Assembly: GCF_030013905.1 (NCBI RefSeq)
Contig: NZ_CP124862.1
Span: 4,033,051-4,097,050, forward strand
Length of the DNA stretch: 64,000 nucleotides
Source: Petroclostridium sp. X23
Lineage (GTDB): Bacteria; Bacillota; Clostridia; SK-Y3
Direction of reading: 5' to 3'
Shown: positions 1-8,552 of the stretch, piece after piece
How positions within the stretch are numbered: position 1 is the first letter of the stretch
How the letters are laid out: every line of letters starts with the position of its first letter
Made by a program: the position numbers and the translations under genes
Notes under the pieces: model-generated
Databases searched by the model: none
Told to the model about the DNA's origin: nothing
Seen by the model: only the letters and a program-made list of their open reading frames with translations

Positions 1-516
1 TGGCGTGTAACTGTACACATACAAGCAGAAAATGCTACAGCTGTGGAGAAACTAAAACACGAAGAAGAATGCTTCGTGCTGATCACAAGTATTCATGAGA
101 CAGAATTTGATGGCAAGGAGATCCTCCGTCAGTACAAAGAACAAACTGTTGTTGAGGCGCAGTTTAGACTGTTGAAAGAACCTGCACTTGCAGCTTCAAT
201 CTTTTTAAAAACGCCAGAGCGAATTAATGCCTTGGTCATGCTCATGAACATCTCACTTCTGATTCGTGCAATTGTTCAGTACAAGATTCGTAAAAGTATC
301 AATGAATCAGAAGAGGAGCTTCCACGTATTGGCTGGAATAACAAGAAGCTTGAAAACCCTACCATCAAATATGTGCTTGAAGCTTTAGAAAAAGCATACT
401 TTGTGAAAGAACAAGAAGATACCTACAGTTATGGGTTTTATAGCGAACACCAACAATTAACTGTAACAACAGTGCTGGAACTGCTAGATATAGACATTGA
501 AGAATTCTTAGAATGA
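1..516 (+). CDS. IS1634-type transposase, C-terminal part (cut by window edge)
   Basis: The reading frame is open from base 1, so the 5' part lies outside the window; 171 codons are visible. The segment EQTVVEAQFRLLK followed by a hydrophobic stretch (PERINALVMLMNISLLIRA) matches the end of the DDE catalytic domain in IS1634/DUF4277 transposases, where a Glu in the 'VE..FR.LK' context completes the DDE triad. No start codon needs to be chosen here. The family assignment rests on remembered motif context, not a search. The downstream end of the element was not identified. Whether the copy is intact cannot be judged from this window. Confidence 0.75.
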   Translation, partial: WRVTVHIQAENATAVEKLKHEEECFVLITSIHETEFDGKEILRQYKEQTVVEAQFRLLKEPALAASIFLKTPERINALVMLMNISLLIRAIVQYKIRKSINESEEELPRIGWNNKKLENPTIKYVLEALEKAYFVKEQEDTYSYGFYSEHQQLTVTTVLELLDIDIEEFLE

Positions 517-750
517 CAGTTAACACGACATCCATAGTAATCTCGAAAATGTATTATTAATAAAAGGGATATATTGGGTTGCCGGAGTTAGTGGTATACC
601 TTGGTTCAGTGCGCTTTTTTTACGTAAGCTATGGTAAATCCACTAATTCTGACCGTAATCATGCTCATTAGCAAGTTGATATATCGCTACGCAACATAAA
701 AGGGTAGTGGTAATTTATTCATGCTGAATGTAAGTTAGAAAATTATCATT
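517..750. other. Non-coding stretch after the transposase
   Basis: No gene is seen. A 7-bp inverted pair (TTAGTGG at 588-594, CCACTAA at 640-646) flanks a T-rich segment and could be part of the insertion sequence's right end or a weak terminator, but no clear terminal inverted repeat or target duplication can be defined without the left end. Confidence 0.4.
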
Positions 751-2028
751 CTACTTTTGGCTATCTATAGGAAGTTCGACACTAAAGGTTGTGCTCTGGT
801 TTAAAACACTTTTAGCAGTGATTTTTCCTCCATGCTGCTCAACAATTGTTTTAGCTATAGCCAAGCCAAGACCATAGCGGCCGCTTTTCCTTGCCCGAGA
901 CTTATCAGTACGATAAAATCTGTCAAATATTCTATCAATATGCTCTTCTGAAATTCCCTCACCGGTATTTGTTACAGATAATACAATAGCATTGAAGTGT
1001 TTCTTCAAAGAAATATTTATCAATCCTTTATGATTAGTATATTTTATAGCATTATCCAAAAGAATCATTACTACCTGTTTAATCTGTTCGCTGTTGCCAT
1101 GTGTCATCAAATTAGGCTGGATTTCATAATCGAGCGAGATATTGCTTTCAAAAATGATTGCTTCCATGGTTAGGATAACATTTTCAACGATCTCACTAAG
1201 ATTAAAATCAGCAAAAATCATTTTAATATCTGAGTAATCTAGTTGCGTCAGGTACAAAAGGTCATTTGTAAGTTTAGTCATTCTTTCAGCTTCAGACTTA
1301 ATATAATGGAGCCATTTGGACTGGCTGTTAATATTTTCTTCACCATTGGATAAAAGTACATCCACATTAGTATTGATTACAGAAAGTGGTGTTTTTAGTT
1401 CATGTGAGGCATCGGCAACAAATTGTTTTTGTCTGTCAAAAGCTTCTTTAATGGGCTGTATAGACCTGTTTGCAAAGAAACGGCTGATAAAGAAAATAAT
1501 AATCAGCATAACCGCTGCGACAACTAAAAAAGTGTAGATCAGATTTGTAAGAATACTTTGCTGTGAAGTGATGTCTAAAAATACTATCCTGTAACCATCA
1601 AAGTGAGGGGTAATCATAAAGGCCCAATCATTGCCGTCCAGTTTTAGATTGCCGGAATTCATTCCTTTGGAAAGCATAGCTTTTTTAGCTGTTTGATAAA
1701 ATTCATCATTCATATCAAATATAGATGAAATCGTTGTGATATTCCATTGACTATCGGTTATTAAAGTAAAAGCAACCGAACGTTCCCGTGGAGGTTGAAG
1801 ATCATCAAAGTCAGACGGTGGCCCATTCTTGTCGAAGTCATCACGCGGCTCTTTTAAAGATTTATTGCTTTTATGGTAAAAATCCGATATCTTATGGAGT
1901 TCCATATCAATATCCTTACGTACGTCATTATAGGTTATCAAATATATAGAAGAAAATGCCATGATCATCATAACTGAAATAATGACTAAATTAAGGATCA
2001 GAAACTTGTTTCTAAGTTTTATAAACAT
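751..2028 (-). CDS. Sensor histidine kinase (HisKA type)
   Basis: Membrane sensor kinase of 425 residues. Two hydrophobic segments (about residues 10-32 and 163-185) bracket an extracytoplasmic sensor region of roughly 130 residues that I do not recognise. The H-box is SHELKTPLS with the phosphorylated His at residue 209. The ATPase domain has the N-box (LLDNAIKYT), a DRFYRTD segment and GRYGLGLAIAK as G-box. It directly follows the response regulator gene (start codon abuts the regulator's stop), so the two form one operon transcribed leftwards. The divergent neighbours are a polyphosphate polymerase and DUF4956 gene, and shared operator repeats between the operons suggest that these are the targets. 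Confidence 0.93.
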   Translation of the reverse strand: MFIKLRNKFLILNLVIISVMMIMAFSSIYLITYNDVRKDIDMELHKISDFYHKSNKSLKEPRDDFDKNGPPSDFDDLQPPRERSVAFTLITDSQWNITTISSIFDMNDEFYQTAKKAMLSKGMNSGNLKLDGNDWAFMITPHFDGYRIVFLDITSQQSILTNLIYTFLVVAAVMLIIIFFISRFFANRSIQPIKEAFDRQKQFVADASHELKTPLSVINTNVDVLLSNGEENINSQSKWLHYIKSEAERMTKLTNDLLYLTQLDYSDIKMIFADFNLSEIVENVILTMEAIIFESNISLDYEIQPNLMTHGNSEQIKQVVMILLDNAIKYTNHKGLINISLKKHFNAIVLSVTNTGEGISEEHIDRIFDRFYRTDKSRARKSGRYGLGLAIAKTIVEQHGGKITAKSVLNQSTTFSVELPIDSQK

Positions 2029-2709
2029 TTAATCTTTTACCTCCAGTACATATCCTACCCCGCGTACAGTGTTTATTGTTACATTTGAATTTAAAAATAC
2101 AAGCTTTTTTCTTAAAAAAGAAATATAGACTTCAACATGGTTATGCTCAACTTCAGAATCGAACCCCCAAAGCTTTTCAATAATTAATTCTTTGGATGCG
2201 ACGGCATTTTTTCTGAGAATAAGAAACTCCAGCAGCTCACTTTCTTTTAATGTAAGCTTTACTTCTTTACTGCCTTGTGAGAGCTTGAGGTTTGCAGTAT
2301 TTAATTGAACATCGCCATACTTTAAAGTATTATCAGTTACGATTTCCCCTTTGCGTCTTGAAATAGCTCTTATCCTTGCCAATAACTCTTCAGATGCAAA
2401 AGGTTTTGCCAAATAATCATCGGCGCCACTGTCAAGTCCTGTTACTTTATCTGAAATTTCCCCTTTTGCGGTAAGAAGAATGACCGGCGTTGTAATTTCG
2501 TTTTTCCTTATATTTTGAAGGACGCTGATCCCATCCATTTTAGGAAGCATAATGTCTAATAGTATCAAATCGTATATATTGCTTAAAGCATTATCCACTC
2601 CCGATTCCCCATCATGAACCGTATCAACGGAATAGTTATTCTTTTTTAATATTTGTGTTAAAGCTTCTGCTAAATGAATTTCATCTTCTACGATTAATAT
2701 ACGCATCAT
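2029..2709 (-). CDS. OmpR/PhoB-family response regulator
   Basis: DNA-binding partner of the downstream kinase, 226 residues. Receiver domain begins with the acidic pair in ILIVEDE, has the phospho-acceptor Asp in LILLDIMLPKMDG and the conserved Lys in LAKPF. The C-terminal winged helix spans about residues 125-224 and ends GVGYVLE, typical of OmpR/PhoB. Two adjacent ATG codons (2707-2709 and 2704-2706) follow a GGAGGG site; the second has the better spacing, so the true protein may be one residue shorter. Its promoter region holds 11-bp-phased TTTAAGG-type repeats, so it probably autoregulates and also activates the divergent operon. Confidence 0.94.
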   Translation of the reverse strand: MMRILIVEDEIHLAEALTQILKKNNYSVDTVHDGESGVDNALSNIYDLILLDIMLPKMDGISVLQNIRKNEITTPVILLTAKGEISDKVTGLDSGADDYLAKPFASEELLARIRAISRRKGEIVTDNTLKYGDVQLNTANLKLSQGSKEVKLTLKESELLEFLILRKNAVASKELIIEKLWGFDSEVEHNHVEVYISFLRKKLVFLNSNVTINTVRGVGYVLEVKD

Positions 2710-2739
2710 AGGCCCTCCGTTCTTAGTTTTATTGATTGT

Positions 2740-2844
2740 ATTATATCATAGCAAACCTTTAATTAACCTTAAATGTGAATAATTTATGAATTGTTAAATC
2801 TATGTAAAATTTTTAAGGTTCATTTAAGGTGCACTGTGTAGAAT
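2740..2844. promoter_or_regulatory. Divergent promoter region with paired response-regulator operators
   Basis: Seen in the sequence: on the + strand TTTAAGG at 2812-2818 and 2823-2829 (11-bp phase), followed 9 bp later by TAGAAT (2839-2844). On the - strand the mirror arrangement: TTTAAGG (CCTTAAA at 2767-2773) and TTAAAGG (CCTTTAA at 2756-2762), also 11 bp apart, followed 10 bp later by TATAAT (ATTATA at 2740-2745). OmpR/PhoB regulators bind direct repeats in 11-bp phase, often in place of a -35 box. I infer that the regulator at 2029-2709 activates both its own operon and the polyphosphate operon. Confidence 0.75.
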
Positions 2845-2910
2845 GAAAGCAACAACAATGAGAACAAAGTAGAAAAGCAGAAATGGAAACTTTTCAAAGG
2901 AAGGTGCAGA

Positions 2911-3702
2911 ATGATGGCGATAGAAGTTTTTAACAGATATGAAAACAAATTTTTACTTGATACCGAAACTTATGAAAAAATTCAAGATAAGCTAAATGAT
3001 TATATGGAGCTTGATGAATACAACAAGAACCATCAGCTCTATACCATCAGCAATATATATTTTGATACCAAAGATAACCATTTAATAAGGACCTCGTTAT
3101 CCAAGCCTAAATACAAAGAAAAACTCCGTCTCAGGGCATATGGTGTCCCTCAAAAGGATGCAAAGGTATATTTGGAAATCAAGAAAAAGGTGTGTGGACT
3201 GGTAAACAAAAGAAGGACCACATTAGAACTCAGTGAAGCGTATGATTTTGTAAGTACAGGCATAAAGCCTGAATGGAAAGAGTATATGAACAAGCAGGTT
3301 CTGAATGAAATAGAATATATGTTAAAGATATATGACATTGAGCCAAAGCTTTACTTGGCGTATGATAGAAAGGCCTTATTCAGCAAAGAAAGCCGTGATC
3401 TAAGGATTACATTTGATACAAACATAAGAACGAGAAGACATGATTTAAGACTTGAAGCCGGTGACCATGGAGAGAAATTGCTGGACAATGAGCGGTGGCT
3501 TATGGAAGTTAAAGCGGAAAAAAGTATTCCCGTTTGGTTATCAAAACTGCTTTCCGAATACAGAGTATTTAGTACCGGTTTTTCAAAATACGGAAAGGAA
3601 TATGAAAAAACACTGCTTAATAATAAAAAGTTTAAGGGGGAAGAAAATATATGTTGGAAACAATACTTAACACAACTTCGGTTAGTACCTCAATATCGCT
3701 GA
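2911..3702 (+). CDS. VTC-domain polyphosphate polymerase
   Basis: Soluble 263-residue protein of the VTC/CYTH-like (tunnel) superfamily, which makes or handles polyphosphate. Recognisable features are the N-terminal RYENKFLLD, the YFDT segment, KYKEKLRLRAYG, EIKKK, YDRKALF, a MEVKAEKSIP segment and the terminal FSKYGKEYE: basic and acidic residues on strands of a beta-barrel as in the VTC4 catalytic domain. Start codons at 2911 or 2914 follow a GAAGG site (GGAAGGTGCAG). It overlaps the DUF4956 gene by 52 bases, a pairing common for this family in bacteria. The electron-donating partner or exact product is not shown by sequence alone. Confidence 0.85.
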   Translation: MMAIEVFNRYENKFLLDTETYEKIQDKLNDYMELDEYNKNHQLYTISNIYFDTKDNHLIRTSLSKPKYKEKLRLRAYGVPQKDAKVYLEIKKKVCGLVNKRRTTLELSEAYDFVSTGIKPEWKEYMNKQVLNEIEYMLKIYDIEPKLYLAYDRKALFSKESRDLRITFDTNIRTRRHDLRLEAGDHGEKLLDNERWLMEVKAEKSIPVWLSKLLSEYRVFSTGFSKYGKEYEKTLLNNKKFKGEENICWKQYLTQLRLVPQYR

Positions 3703-4337
3703 CAAGTGCAATAGTAACTATTCTCGTATCATTTGTATTAGGCGGGCTTATAAGCTTGACGTATATGAAAACATGTGCCAAAAGCAGTTATTCGCAGAAC
3801 TTTTCACTAACATTAGTGCTTGTACCTACGGTGATCGCAATCATTATCCTGTTAATAGGAAGTAATGTTGCAAGAGCATTCAGTTTGGCCGGCGCCTTTT
3901 CAATCATCAAGTTCAGGAGTGCCCCGGGTGATCCTAAAGACATTGCTTATGTACTCTTCACAATGGCGGCAGGACTTGCCAGCGGAGTTGGATTTTACGG
4001 ATACGCGGTTTTGTTCACGGTAGCTCTTTGCCTGCTGATGGTAATTCTTCATTTGATGGATTTCGGAGCAAGGAAAACATCTCAGAAATTGCTTAAAATT
4101 ACCATTCCTGAAGATTTAGACTATGAGGGTGCATTTGATGAGATATTCGAACAGTTTACAACTGGTTATGATCTTAGGAAAATTAGAACCACAGATTTAG
4201 GAAGTCTGTATGAGCTGGTTTATACAGTCATAATGGATAATAAAGTGAGTCAAAAACAGTTTTTGGATGCGTTGCGATGTAGGAACGGTAATTTAAATAT
4301 TACATTATCAATGTGTGCTGATACTGCAGAGTATTAG
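3651..4337 (+). CDS. DUF4956 membrane protein
   Basis: A 228-residue protein with about four hydrophobic segments in residues 15-135 and a cytosolic C-terminal domain. The stretch AFSLAGAFSIIKFRSAPGDPKDIAYVLF is reduced here to its key part SIIKFRSAPGDPKD, a hallmark of DUF4956 proteins that sit beside VTC polymerases. Its start lies inside the end of the polymerase gene (52-base overlap in another frame) with an AAGGGGGAAG site just upstream, implying coupled translation. Known of the family: membrane partner of the VTC-type polymerase. Inference: it may transport or tether polyphosphate. A strong terminator follows. Confidence 0.85.
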   Translation: MLETILNTTSVSTSISLTSAIVTILVSFVLGGLISLTYMKTCAKSSYSQNFSLTLVLVPTVIAIIILLIGSNVARAFSLAGAFSIIKFRSAPGDPKDIAYVLFTMAAGLASGVGFYGYAVLFTVALCLLMVILHLMDFGARKTSQKLLKITIPEDLDYEGAFDEIFEQFTTGYDLRKIRTTDLGSLYELVYTVIMDNKVSQKQFLDALRCRNGNLNITLSMCADTAEY

Positions 4338-4353
4338 TTTAATGATTCAAAAA

Positions 4354-4387
4354 AGTCGCTGGAGTCATATGACTCCAGTGACTTTTT
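4354..4387 (+). terminator. Terminator of the polyphosphate operon
   Basis: Long hairpin with stem CTGGAGTCAT / ATGACTCCAG extended by AGTC/GACT pairs, A-rich before and T-rich after the stem, 17 bases after the DUF4956 stop codon. Confidence 0.9.
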
Positions 4388-4563
4388 ACGAATATGAAAA
4401 AGAAATGAGTAATTGACCGGAATGTGAAAACATGATAAAATCATTAATATTAACGATAAAAAATAACATTATATTGTAATTTTTTATCAAAGATACAATA
4501 AGACATGTTTAATAATCAATATAAATGTCCTATATGATATATGAAGATAAGGGGATGATGTGT

Positions 4564-5259
4564 ATGGTCGTTCAAGTTGTAAATTTAGGATTAATAGACT
4601 ATAATGAAGCTTTGGATATACAAGAAAAAGTGCTGACGTTAAGAATGCAAGGAGACATACAAGATACACTGTTATTACTGGAACATTTTCCTGTATTGAC
4701 AATGGGACGACGTGCCGCACAGTCTAATATACTAGCATCAAAGCAGTTTTTAGAAGAGCAAGGTATTCGGATTTATGAGGTGAGCCGGGGTGGGGACGTG
4801 ACATACCATGGACCGGGTCAATTGATAGGATATCCCATTTTTGACCTTAATAACTTTGGAAAAGATGTACGTAAATTCGTAGGAAATATAGAAGAGATCT
4901 TTATTGAATTGCTTAAAAAGCAATATGATATTGATGCCGGAAGAGATCCTGTGCATACGGGGGTATGGGTCGGACAGGAAAAGATCACTGCGATTGGTTT
5001 TGCGATCAAACGCTGGGTATCAATGCATGGATTTGCGTTTAATGTTAATACGAATATGGAGCACTTTAAGTGGATTGTACCCTGCGGGATTGGGGACAAG
5101 GGAGTTACTTCCCTGGAAAAGATATTGGGAAAAAAGCAGGATTTTGCTAAAACGGCAGAATTGGTAACGCAGTGCTTAGCTAAGGTCTTTGATGTAGAAA
5201 TTAAAATGTTGGAAAGACAACAGTTTTTACAAAAGTTAAGTATATTGCAGAAACTGTAA
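4564..5259 (+). CDS. lipB: Lipoyl(octanoyl) transferase LipB
   Basis: Transfers octanoyl from acyl carrier protein to the lipoyl domains of target enzymes, first step of lipoate synthesis. The 231-residue protein has the family signature [17 protein letters not shown], the [11 protein letters not shown] segment, and the PCGI motif carrying the catalytic Cys with nearby Lys-containing KGVTSLEK. I choose ATG 4564 because AAGGGG (4549-4554) lies 9 bases upstream and the family normally starts close to the VVNLG strand; upstream in-frame ATGs at 4525, 4534, 4555 and 4558 are worse placed. It is followed after 23 bases by lipA. No lipoylated enzyme complex is encoded in this window. Confidence 0.95.
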   Translation: MVVQVVNLGLIDYNEALDIQEKVLTLRMQGDIQDTLLLLEHFPVLTMGRRAAQSNILASKQFLEEQGIRIYEVSRGGDVTYHGPGQLIGYPIFDLNNFGKDVRKFVGNIEEIFIELLKKQYDIDAGRDPVHTGVWVGQEKITAIGFAIKRWVSMHGFAFNVNTNMEHFKWIVPCGIGDKGVTSLEKILGKKQDFAKTAELVTQCLAKVFDVEIKMLERQQFLQKLSILQKL

Positions 5260-5282
5260 TATTAGTGCTAGGGGGAGTGGGG

Positions 5283-6143
5283 ATGTTGAATATAAGAAAG
5301 CCTGAATGGCTTAAGGTTAAGTCTTATAGCGGAGAGAATATGGATTTTGTTCAAACCATATTAAATGAGCTTTCATTGAATACAGTATGTCAAGAAGCCA
5401 GTTGTCCCAATCGTATGGAATGTTACAATAGGAAGACTTCTACTTTTATGATTATGGGGAAAATATGTACAAGAAACTGTACTTTTTGCGGAGTAGAAAA
5501 AGCACAAGTACAGCCGTTAGACCCGGAAGAACCCCTACATGTGGCACAGGCTGTCAAGGAACTGGGCTTAAAACATGTTGTGGTGACGTCGGTAACCCGT
5601 GACGACTTACCGGATGGTGGAGCCGGACATTTTGTGAATGTGATTGAAAAAATAAGGGATTTGAATGAAAAAACCGTTGTAGAAGTGTTGATTCCCGATT
5701 TTGACGGGAATGTTGATGCTTTATCCAAAGTCATTGATGCAAAACCCGAGATTATCGACCATAATATGGAGACTGTTCCAAGACTTTATGCCACGGTAAG
5801 ACCCATGGCACAATATCAACGTTCATTAGATTTGCTGGAGAATGTTAAGCAAAAGGATAACAGCATATTAACGAAATCAGGGATCATGGTAGGTCTTGGA
5901 GAGCATGAAGAAGAAGTTATTCAAGTGCTTAGAGATTTGAGAAAAGTAAAATGTAACTTTTTAACCATTGGTCAATATCTGCAGCCTTCAAAAAAACATC
6001 ATTCCATTGTAGAATATATACATCCAGATGTGTTTGAAAGGTATAAGGAAATAGGATTAGAGATGGGATTTGATTATGTGGAATCAGGGCCGTTGGTGAG
6101 AAGTTCCTATCATGCAGATAAAGCGTATAACACCCGAACCTAG
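5283..6143 (+). CDS. lipA: Lipoyl synthase LipA (radical SAM)
   Basis: Inserts two sulfurs into octanoyl-lipoyl domains. The 286-residue protein carries both iron-sulfur motifs: the auxiliary cluster cysteines in [12 protein letters not shown] and the radical [11 protein letters not shown] (CX3CX2C). [11 protein letters not shown] near the C terminus contains the RSSY motif whose Ser ligates the auxiliary cluster. ATG 5283 is preferred: AGGGGGA ends 6 bases upstream, whereas an in-frame GTG at 5265 has no such site. The gene lies 23 bases after lipB and is almost certainly cotranscribed with it. Confidence 0.96.
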   Translation: MLNIRKPEWLKVKSYSGENMDFVQTILNELSLNTVCQEASCPNRMECYNRKTSTFMIMGKICTRNCTFCGVEKAQVQPLDPEEPLHVAQAVKELGLKHVVVTSVTRDDLPDGGAGHFVNVIEKIRDLNEKTVVEVLIPDFDGNVDALSKVIDAKPEIIDHNMETVPRLYATVRPMAQYQRSLDLLENVKQKDNSILTKSGIMVGLGEHEEEVIQVLRDLRKVKCNFLTIGQYLQPSKKHHSIVEYIHPDVFERYKEIGLEMGFDYVESGPLVRSSYHADKAYNTRT

Positions 6144-6246
6144 CTTATCGTACAAAGTTGGATTTGGTAAGAAGTAGTATCGGAACTATCTCTTTTATGA
6201 TATGCTTAGAACATAATCTAACGGTACAGATCAAGGAGGATATACT

Positions 6247-7014
6247 TTGAATCATTTAAACAAATTGACGTATATATCTAATGCGGGTGTCATGTTAGAA
6301 ATAAATGAAAAAAAAATACTAATCGACAGCTTTTGTAATCCAAGGATGCCTATATACAAACGTATCCCTGATGAAGTAAAGCAGCAGATCATGCTAGGCA
6401 TTTCACCATTTAACGATATTGATATGTTATTATTCACACATCACCATACCGACCATTTTGATGCTGAGAGTGTAGAAAGTTTTATGGAGCGCAATGAAAA
6501 AGCCTTTGCGCTAGCGACCCCTCAGTCTATGATGATGTTAAATAGTGTTTTTTTCGATTCGAAAGAAAGCAGGTTGATAAAAGTAGAACCTAAAAAGTAT
6601 CAAACAGAAGATATCCATTTGAACGGGATTGATATTCAAGCCATATCCATGCTGCATATGGGCAAGGAATATGAAGAGGTTGAAAATTTTGCATATCTCA
6701 TTAATGTAGGAGGAAAGAAAATCTTACATGTGGGCGATGCAAAACCTGCCCAAGAGAATTATATGGATCTGAATCTGATACGAGAGGATATAGATTTGCT
6801 GATAGCGCCCTTTCCCTATATCAGTATTGCGGCCGGCAGGCAAATGATTGAAAAGTATATCAGGCCAAAGAATATCGTGGCAATGCACCTTCCCTATAAG
6901 GAACTTGATAGTGACGGTTGGATAGATGCGGCGAAAAAATGCTATGAGAAAGTGCGGGATAGTTTTCCGCGCACAGTATTCTTAGAGGAAATCGGTGAGT
7001 GTATAACGATATAG
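6247..7014 (+). CDS. Metallo-beta-lactamase-fold hydrolase (UlaG/UPF0173-like)
   Basis: A 255-residue cytosolic hydrolase. The di-metal motif HxHxDH is present as HHHTDHFD (near residues 67-74), followed by an Asp in HVGDAKPA and a His in IVAMHLPY, completing the usual ligand set. It starts with TTG at 6247: a perfect AAGGAGG ends 6 bases upstream and no ATG is available in frame nearby, so the start is firm. Substrate unknown; relatives include lactonases and UPF0173 proteins. About 100 bases separate it from lipA, so a functional link to lipoate is not supported. Confidence 0.82.
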   Translation: MNHLNKLTYISNAGVMLEINEKKILIDSFCNPRMPIYKRIPDEVKQQIMLGISPFNDIDMLLFTHHHTDHFDAESVESFMERNEKAFALATPQSMMMLNSVFFDSKESRLIKVEPKKYQTEDIHLNGIDIQAISMLHMGKEYEEVENFAYLINVGGKKILHVGDAKPAQENYMDLNLIREDIDLLIAPFPYISIAAGRQMIEKYIRPKNIVAMHLPYKELDSDGWIDAAKKCYEKVRDSFPRTVFLEEIGECITI

Positions 7015-7188
7015 CTCAAGATAATGTTAAGGTTTGTTGTGGATTTTTAATATAATTAGCAGTATATAACAGCGCACTTTAGATAAAAAGTTTATTGAAT
7101 AAGATGCGAAAGTGTAGTACTATAGTATATAAATAGAACGATGATGTGAAAAGCATAGAATTGAACAGTATATGTTTGAATGTGTTGA

Positions 7189-7230
7189 AGCAACGGTGCA
7201 GTGAATTATTCATTGCGCCTTTTTATTTTT
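7189..7230 (+). terminator. Terminator-like hairpin
   Basis: GGTGCAGTG / CATTGCGCC stem (two G-U pairs) followed by TTTTTATTTTTT. It lies 175 bases after the hydrolase stop and about 40 bases before the next start, so it may end a small transcript from the 7015-7267 gap or act as an attenuator. A TATAGTATA-like box is at about 7123-7131; I could not assign a riboswitch class. Confidence 0.6.
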
Positions 7231-7267
7231 TCTAAGAAATGATCATGCATAATGAAGGGGTGAATTT

Positions 7268-8218
7268 ATGAATGAGTTGGCAACAAAATATGGGATGTTG
7301 TCTGGGATATCTTCTGCAGAAGTATATCCTGACGGAAGTATCAAGGAGTGTATTCTGGGTGAAGAAAACAGTATTAATACGCTTTATGGGGCGCTAATAC
7401 CTCAATACGAGAATGATGGTGTAAGGCGGAAATATATCAATTCCTTATCCTTTTATCAGAACGGAAATTTAAAAAGTATTTCTCTTCAGTCACAAACAGA
7501 TATAAGCACAGAAGTTGGTACTATACCGGCGGAGCTTGTCACATTTTATGAAGACGAAAGTATTCATCGCATATTTCCGTTAAACGGGAAAATGTCAGGG
7601 TATTGGACTGAAGAGGATGAGTATGAATTAGCCCGTGAATTTCAGTTCGAATTCTCGTTTGGTACATTTAAGAAAAAAATCATATGCATACAGTTTTATG
7701 AGAATGGAAGCATCAAAAGTTTGACATTTTGGCCTAAAGATACTGTAACGCTGCAAACCCCGACAGGAATGACCGAGACGCGTATAGGGATTGCAGTATA
7801 TCCTAATGGTCAAATCAAATCGGTAGAGCCTGTTGAACCTGTTCCTGTAGATACATGTATTGGGCGAATCCACGCATTTGATGCCAATGCCATTGGGATC
7901 CATGGGGATATCAACTCACTGAACTTTTATGAAGATGGAAGGATAAAATCTCTTATTACTTCAACCGATAGAATAGAAGCTATAGACCATGATGGAAACA
8001 AGAAAATATTTAAACCTTCATATAAGCCCAATCTATTTAATGAAAGCATCATGGATCTGGTACCCCTCAAGATTGATTTTGACGATAATAAAGTAATGAT
8101 TGATGATGGGACGGAACATGAGTATTCGATAGATCGATGTTCTTTTTCTATTACACGCGTTGTAAAAGAAGCAGGATCAAAATGCAGCGGATGCTCCGGC
8201 TGTTCAGCATGCGGATAA
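7268..8218 (+). CDS. MORN-like repeat protein with CxxCxxCxxC tail
   Basis: A 316-residue protein of unknown function. Its body is a run of about eight units of the type 'x-x-Y/F-x-D/N-G-x-I/L-K-S-L', e.g. VYPDGSIKECIL, FYQNGNLKSISL, FYENGSIKSLTF, VYPNGQIKSVEP and FYEDGRIKSLIT, spaced 35-50 residues. This resembles MORN_2/YwqK-type antiparallel beta-hairpin repeats. It ends with KCSGCSGCSACG, four cysteines in CX2CX2CX2C spacing, which could bind metal or a cofactor. No signal peptide is seen. GGGGTGA before ATG 7268 is the ribosome binding site. The gene appears to be transcribed alone and is closed by a terminator. Confidence 0.6.
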   Translation: MNELATKYGMLSGISSAEVYPDGSIKECILGEENSINTLYGALIPQYENDGVRRKYINSLSFYQNGNLKSISLQSQTDISTEVGTIPAELVTFYEDESIHRIFPLNGKMSGYWTEEDEYELAREFQFEFSFGTFKKKIICIQFYENGSIKSLTFWPKDTVTLQTPTGMTETRIGIAVYPNGQIKSVEPVEPVPVDTCIGRIHAFDANAIGIHGDINSLNFYEDGRIKSLITSTDRIEAIDHDGNKKIFKPSYKPNLFNESIMDLVPLKIDFDDNKVMIDDGTEHEYSIDRCSFSITRVVKEAGSKCSGCSGCSACG

Positions 8219-8247
8219 GTTGGTGAAATATAGTTTATAAGTGTGAA

Positions 8248-8288
8248 GAGGAAACATCTAAGCGGGAGGGGATGTTTTCTCTTTTTTA
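8248..8288 (+). terminator. Terminator after the repeat protein
   Basis: GAGGAAACATC / GATGTTTTCTC stem followed by TTTTTT, 30 bases after the stop codon. Confidence 0.88.
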
Positions 8289-8362
8289 GATGGGATTTAA
8301 GTTTTTTATTATATTTATTGAATACGTGGTATATATCAAATGAATGATCTTATGCCAATGGG

Positions 8363-8405
8363 ATAAATCAATGCAATTTACAGATAGTAAATTGCATTGA
8401 TTTAT
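8363..8405. repeat. Perfect 19-bp inverted repeat
   Basis: Arms at 8363-8381 and 8387-8405 are exact reverse complements (core AATCAATGCAATTTAC) around a 5-base loop. It lacks a clear T-run, so it could be a bidirectional terminator, an operator or a structured element ahead of the permease gene. Confidence 0.8.
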
Positions 8406-8444
8406 TATATAATTTATGCTAATGTTGAAAAATAATATAACTCG

Positions 8445-8552
8445 GTGTGCTAACTTAGTGATACTGTAAGGATAAAGGAGTTCGTCCTTTATGTAAAGCT
8501 AAATAGAACAACCGGTTAATATAATAAACTTTTAGATAATTGGAGGAATAGC
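8445..8552 (+). promoter_or_regulatory. Possible structured 5' leader of the permease gene
   Basis: Contains a perfect 8-bp hairpin ATAAAGGA-GTTCG-TCCTTTAT (8472-8492) with CGGT (about 8443-8446) and ACCGG (about 8511-8515) able to pair around it. I could not match it to a known riboswitch class, including the c-di-AMP ydaO class that often controls ion transporters. Low-confidence call. Confidence 0.25.

Noticed and set aside
7015..7267. c-di-GMP riboswitch before the repeat protein
   Set aside because: The conserved core of the class I aptamer is absent; only a terminator-like hairpin is present.
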